Source of the DNA: Gammaproteobacteria bacterium
GTDB taxonomy: Bacteria; Pseudomonadota; Gammaproteobacteria; JAJFKG01
Reading direction: 5' to 3'
NCBI GenBank assembly: GCA_021773335.1
Contig: JAJFKG010000023.1
Span: 1-62,574, forward strand
Length of the DNA: 62,574 bases
Below, in pieces: positions 61,173 through 62,574 of this stretch; within the stretch, counting starts at the first letter, position 1; each line of letters starts with the position of its first letter. A program made the position numbers and the translations under genes. Below the pieces are notes generated by a model. It saw nothing but the letters and a program-made list of their open reading frames with translations, was not told where the DNA came from and searched no databases.

Positions 61173-62423
61173 TTAGCTTGTTTCAATGGGTTCGAAAAAA
61201 TGTGAATAAATTTCAACAAAAATATAAATAAGGATCGCAATAGCAGATAGAGCAGCGCTTAAAGTCAGAGCTAGACGAAAGCCATAAAAATAAGAATGCC
61301 GAACTGTTTCACCCGTAAGACGCGCAGAATTCATGCCGTATGTTTGCAATAAAGTAAAAAGTGAAATACCTATTGTCCCACCGATTTGGCGAGAGCTACT
61401 GAGTATTGCGCTTGCTAGTCCTTTGTTGTGCGCAGGAGCGCCCTGGAGTACGTAAGCTCTAATTGAGCCAGTAATTAGAAATAGGCTTATGCTAAGACAG
61501 GCATTAGCAAATAATAAAGCCCAAAGAGGAAAGCTAGGTAGTAAAAATATTGTTTGCCAAAATCCTATAAAAAGGATAATTAAACCCAAAAATAATGGCA
61601 TTCTAACACCATAAAAATCATATATTTTGCCTGATAATGGCGCTGAAAGCGCTATAAGTAAACCAAAAGGCGTTGCCAATGCACCGGCCAGCATAGGAGT
61701 AAACCCTAAATAGTTTTGTAAGTAGATTGAGAAAAAAGTTGAACTAAGAAAAATGGCTTGAAAGAAAAATAATATTAAACGGTAAGCAACTAGTTTTATA
61801 TCTTTCATCAGCTCGAAATCAAACATCGGGTTGTGGTGTCTAGTCTCAACGTAGTAAAAAGAGACCACACTTGTTAATGATATGCTTAGTAAAATATAAG
61901 TTTTCAACTCGTTACTATATTCCATCAACGCAATATTTAAACTTAATAAAAAACAAATAGAAAGTAGGAATCCCAGCCAATCCCAAGTGCTATCTTTGGA
62001 GGAAGGTGCTGATGAATCAGTTTTAGTGCTTCCAATATATAGACAACTCAGTGTTACTGCTGAGAGAGGAAGGTTGAGCATAAAAATCAATCGCCATGAT
62101 AAAAACTGTACAAATAAACCGCCTATGAATGGGCCGATAACAGTAAATATGCTGGCAATACTCATGACAATACCAACAGTTGTACCTTGTTTCGCTTTTG
62201 CGGAAGTTGCCATAACTACATTGGGGGAAGAAACAGTAATGCAAACAGAAGCAATACCCTGTAAGGCTCTGGCAGCGATTAAGAAATTTATCGTAGGTGC
62301 CATTGATGCCATTAATGAAGCACCAGTAAAACACAGCGTTCCCCATACAAACGTTTTCCTATGCCCAAAGCAATCGCCTAAGCGACCTGATGCAATTACA
62401 AAACATGCCATGCCGAGAAACAT
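61173..62423 (-). pseudogene. DHA2 (EmrB-type) MFS transporter, 5' end lost to an IS
   Basis: A 416-residue frame with about 12 to 13 spans. It starts in what should be the second span ('MFLGMACFVIASGRLGDCFG') with motif A immediately after, then 'GIVMSIASIFTVIGPFIGGL' (motif C region). Family members carry about 40-50 more N-terminal residues with span 1. Reading upstream, a TAA is met three codons before this ATG, where the IS256-type sequence begins. The native frame ran 'NAMFLGMAC'. No ribosome site precedes the ATG, so the gene is probably inactive. Confidence 0.75.
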
Positions 62424-62434
62424 GGCATTTTACA

Positions 62435-62574
62435 GAGGCTGTAAATTAAATTGTGTAACTGCTCATATTTGATAACCTTGCAATAGGAAAATCAGGAGTA
62501 TGAGTATGGACAAAAGCAAGCTACAAGCGCTAGCGACTGAGTTAGCCAAAGACATTAAGACAGCCGATGATTTA
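62435..62574 (+). mobile_element. Left end of an IS256-family insertion sequence (continues past window)
   Basis: From about 62435 the sequence GAGGCTGTAAATTAAATTG resembles the terminal repeat of IS256-type elements. The transposase start codon follows about 70 bp inside. The element interrupts the DHA2 transporter gene. Its right end and any target duplication lie beyond the window, so the exact boundary is uncertain by a few bases. Confidence 0.7.
62506..62574 (+). CDS. IS256-family transposase, N-terminal part (runs off window)
   Basis: ATG at 62506 with AGGAG 7 nt upstream. The 23 visible codons begin 'MDKSKLQALATELAKDIKTA' and match the typical N-terminus of IS256/mutator transposases. 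The catalytic DDE region is outside the window. Confidence 0.75.
   Translation, partial: MDKSKLQALATELAKDIKTADDL

Noticed and set aside
62424..62480. A minus-strand frame reading QLHNLIYSLC just upstream of the DHA2 remnant, suggesting a simple frameshift
   Set aside because: It coincides with the IS256-like terminal repeat, and the transposase start lies right behind it, so the similarity to a transporter span is probably chance.

Overview
The window is about 62.6 kb of a gammaproteobacterial chromosome, at moderate to low GC by eye (roughly 40-43%). It contains the replication-origin neighbourhood: mnmG-rsmG-parA-parB and the atp operon on one side, rpmH-rnpA-yidD-yidC-mnmE next to them, and dnaA-dnaN-recF-gyrB on the other. 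The ubiE-ubiJ-ubiB-tatABC order, the atp-glmU-glmS order and the protein lengths are gammaproteobacterial. The decayed LuxR-type regulators, a multi-domain RTX protein and an LRR/coiled-coil protein make a Legionellales-like host (Legionella/Coxiella/Berkiella relatives) plausible. That placement is inference only.

Layout. (1) 1-3.6 kb is a decaying accessory patch: a LuxR-type regulator cut by the window edge, a serine recombinase divergent from a DUF1778/GNAT (TacAT-type) toxin-antitoxin pair, a LuxR 3' fragment, a TetR gene broken by one in-frame TGA, a minus-strand gene remnant, and a 91-bp element with perfect 26-bp inverted repeats. (2) 3.7-9.4 kb has an acyl-CoA dehydrogenase and a convergent Mla/MCE lipid-transport operon (STAS-MlaE, MlaF, MlaD, PqiC-type lipoprotein). 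(3) 9.5-14.9 kb has ubiquinone biosynthesis genes ubiE-ubiJ-ubiB, Tat secretion genes tatABC and an adenosine/adenine deaminase. (4) 14.9-19.1 kb has a VOC protein, a homoserine kinase and polA. (5) 19.4-25.0 kb holds a 1440-residue RTX protein with a seven-repeat FG-GAP propeller, a small secreted basic protein directly downstream, and an unrecognised LRR/coiled-coil protein. (6) 25.1-36.3 kb has an AIR-synthase-like gene, glmS, glmU and atpIBEFHAGDC. (7) 36.6-46.1 kb has parB, parA, rsmG, mnmG, a PQQ-type dehydrogenase, mnmE, yidC, yidD, rnpA and rpmH. (8) 46.1-46.8 kb is a candidate oriC with an AT-rich stretch and two perfect DnaA boxes. (9) 46.8-53.7 kb has dnaA, dnaN, recF and gyrB, with three perfect 16-bp parS sites, two of them inside recF. 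(10) 53.8-62.5 kb has a fatty acid desaturase, two lipid- or envelope-related small genes, tag, an MFS exporter, slipin-NfeD, pcm and two overlapping small ORFs. The window ends in a DHA2 transporter whose 5' end has been removed by an IS256-family insertion sequence.

How the parts fit. Transcription diverges from the rpmH-dnaA gap: the 24-46 kb genes run leftward and dnaA to gyrB run rightward, so both sets are co-directional with forks leaving that gap. ParB from 36.6 kb would load on the parS cluster at 49.9-51.1 kb, giving a complete ParABS segregation system within 15 kb. The most unusual material is the RTX/FG-GAP locus and the mobile or decayed elements at the two ends. I found no convincing CRISPR array, tRNA, rRNA or riboswitch.
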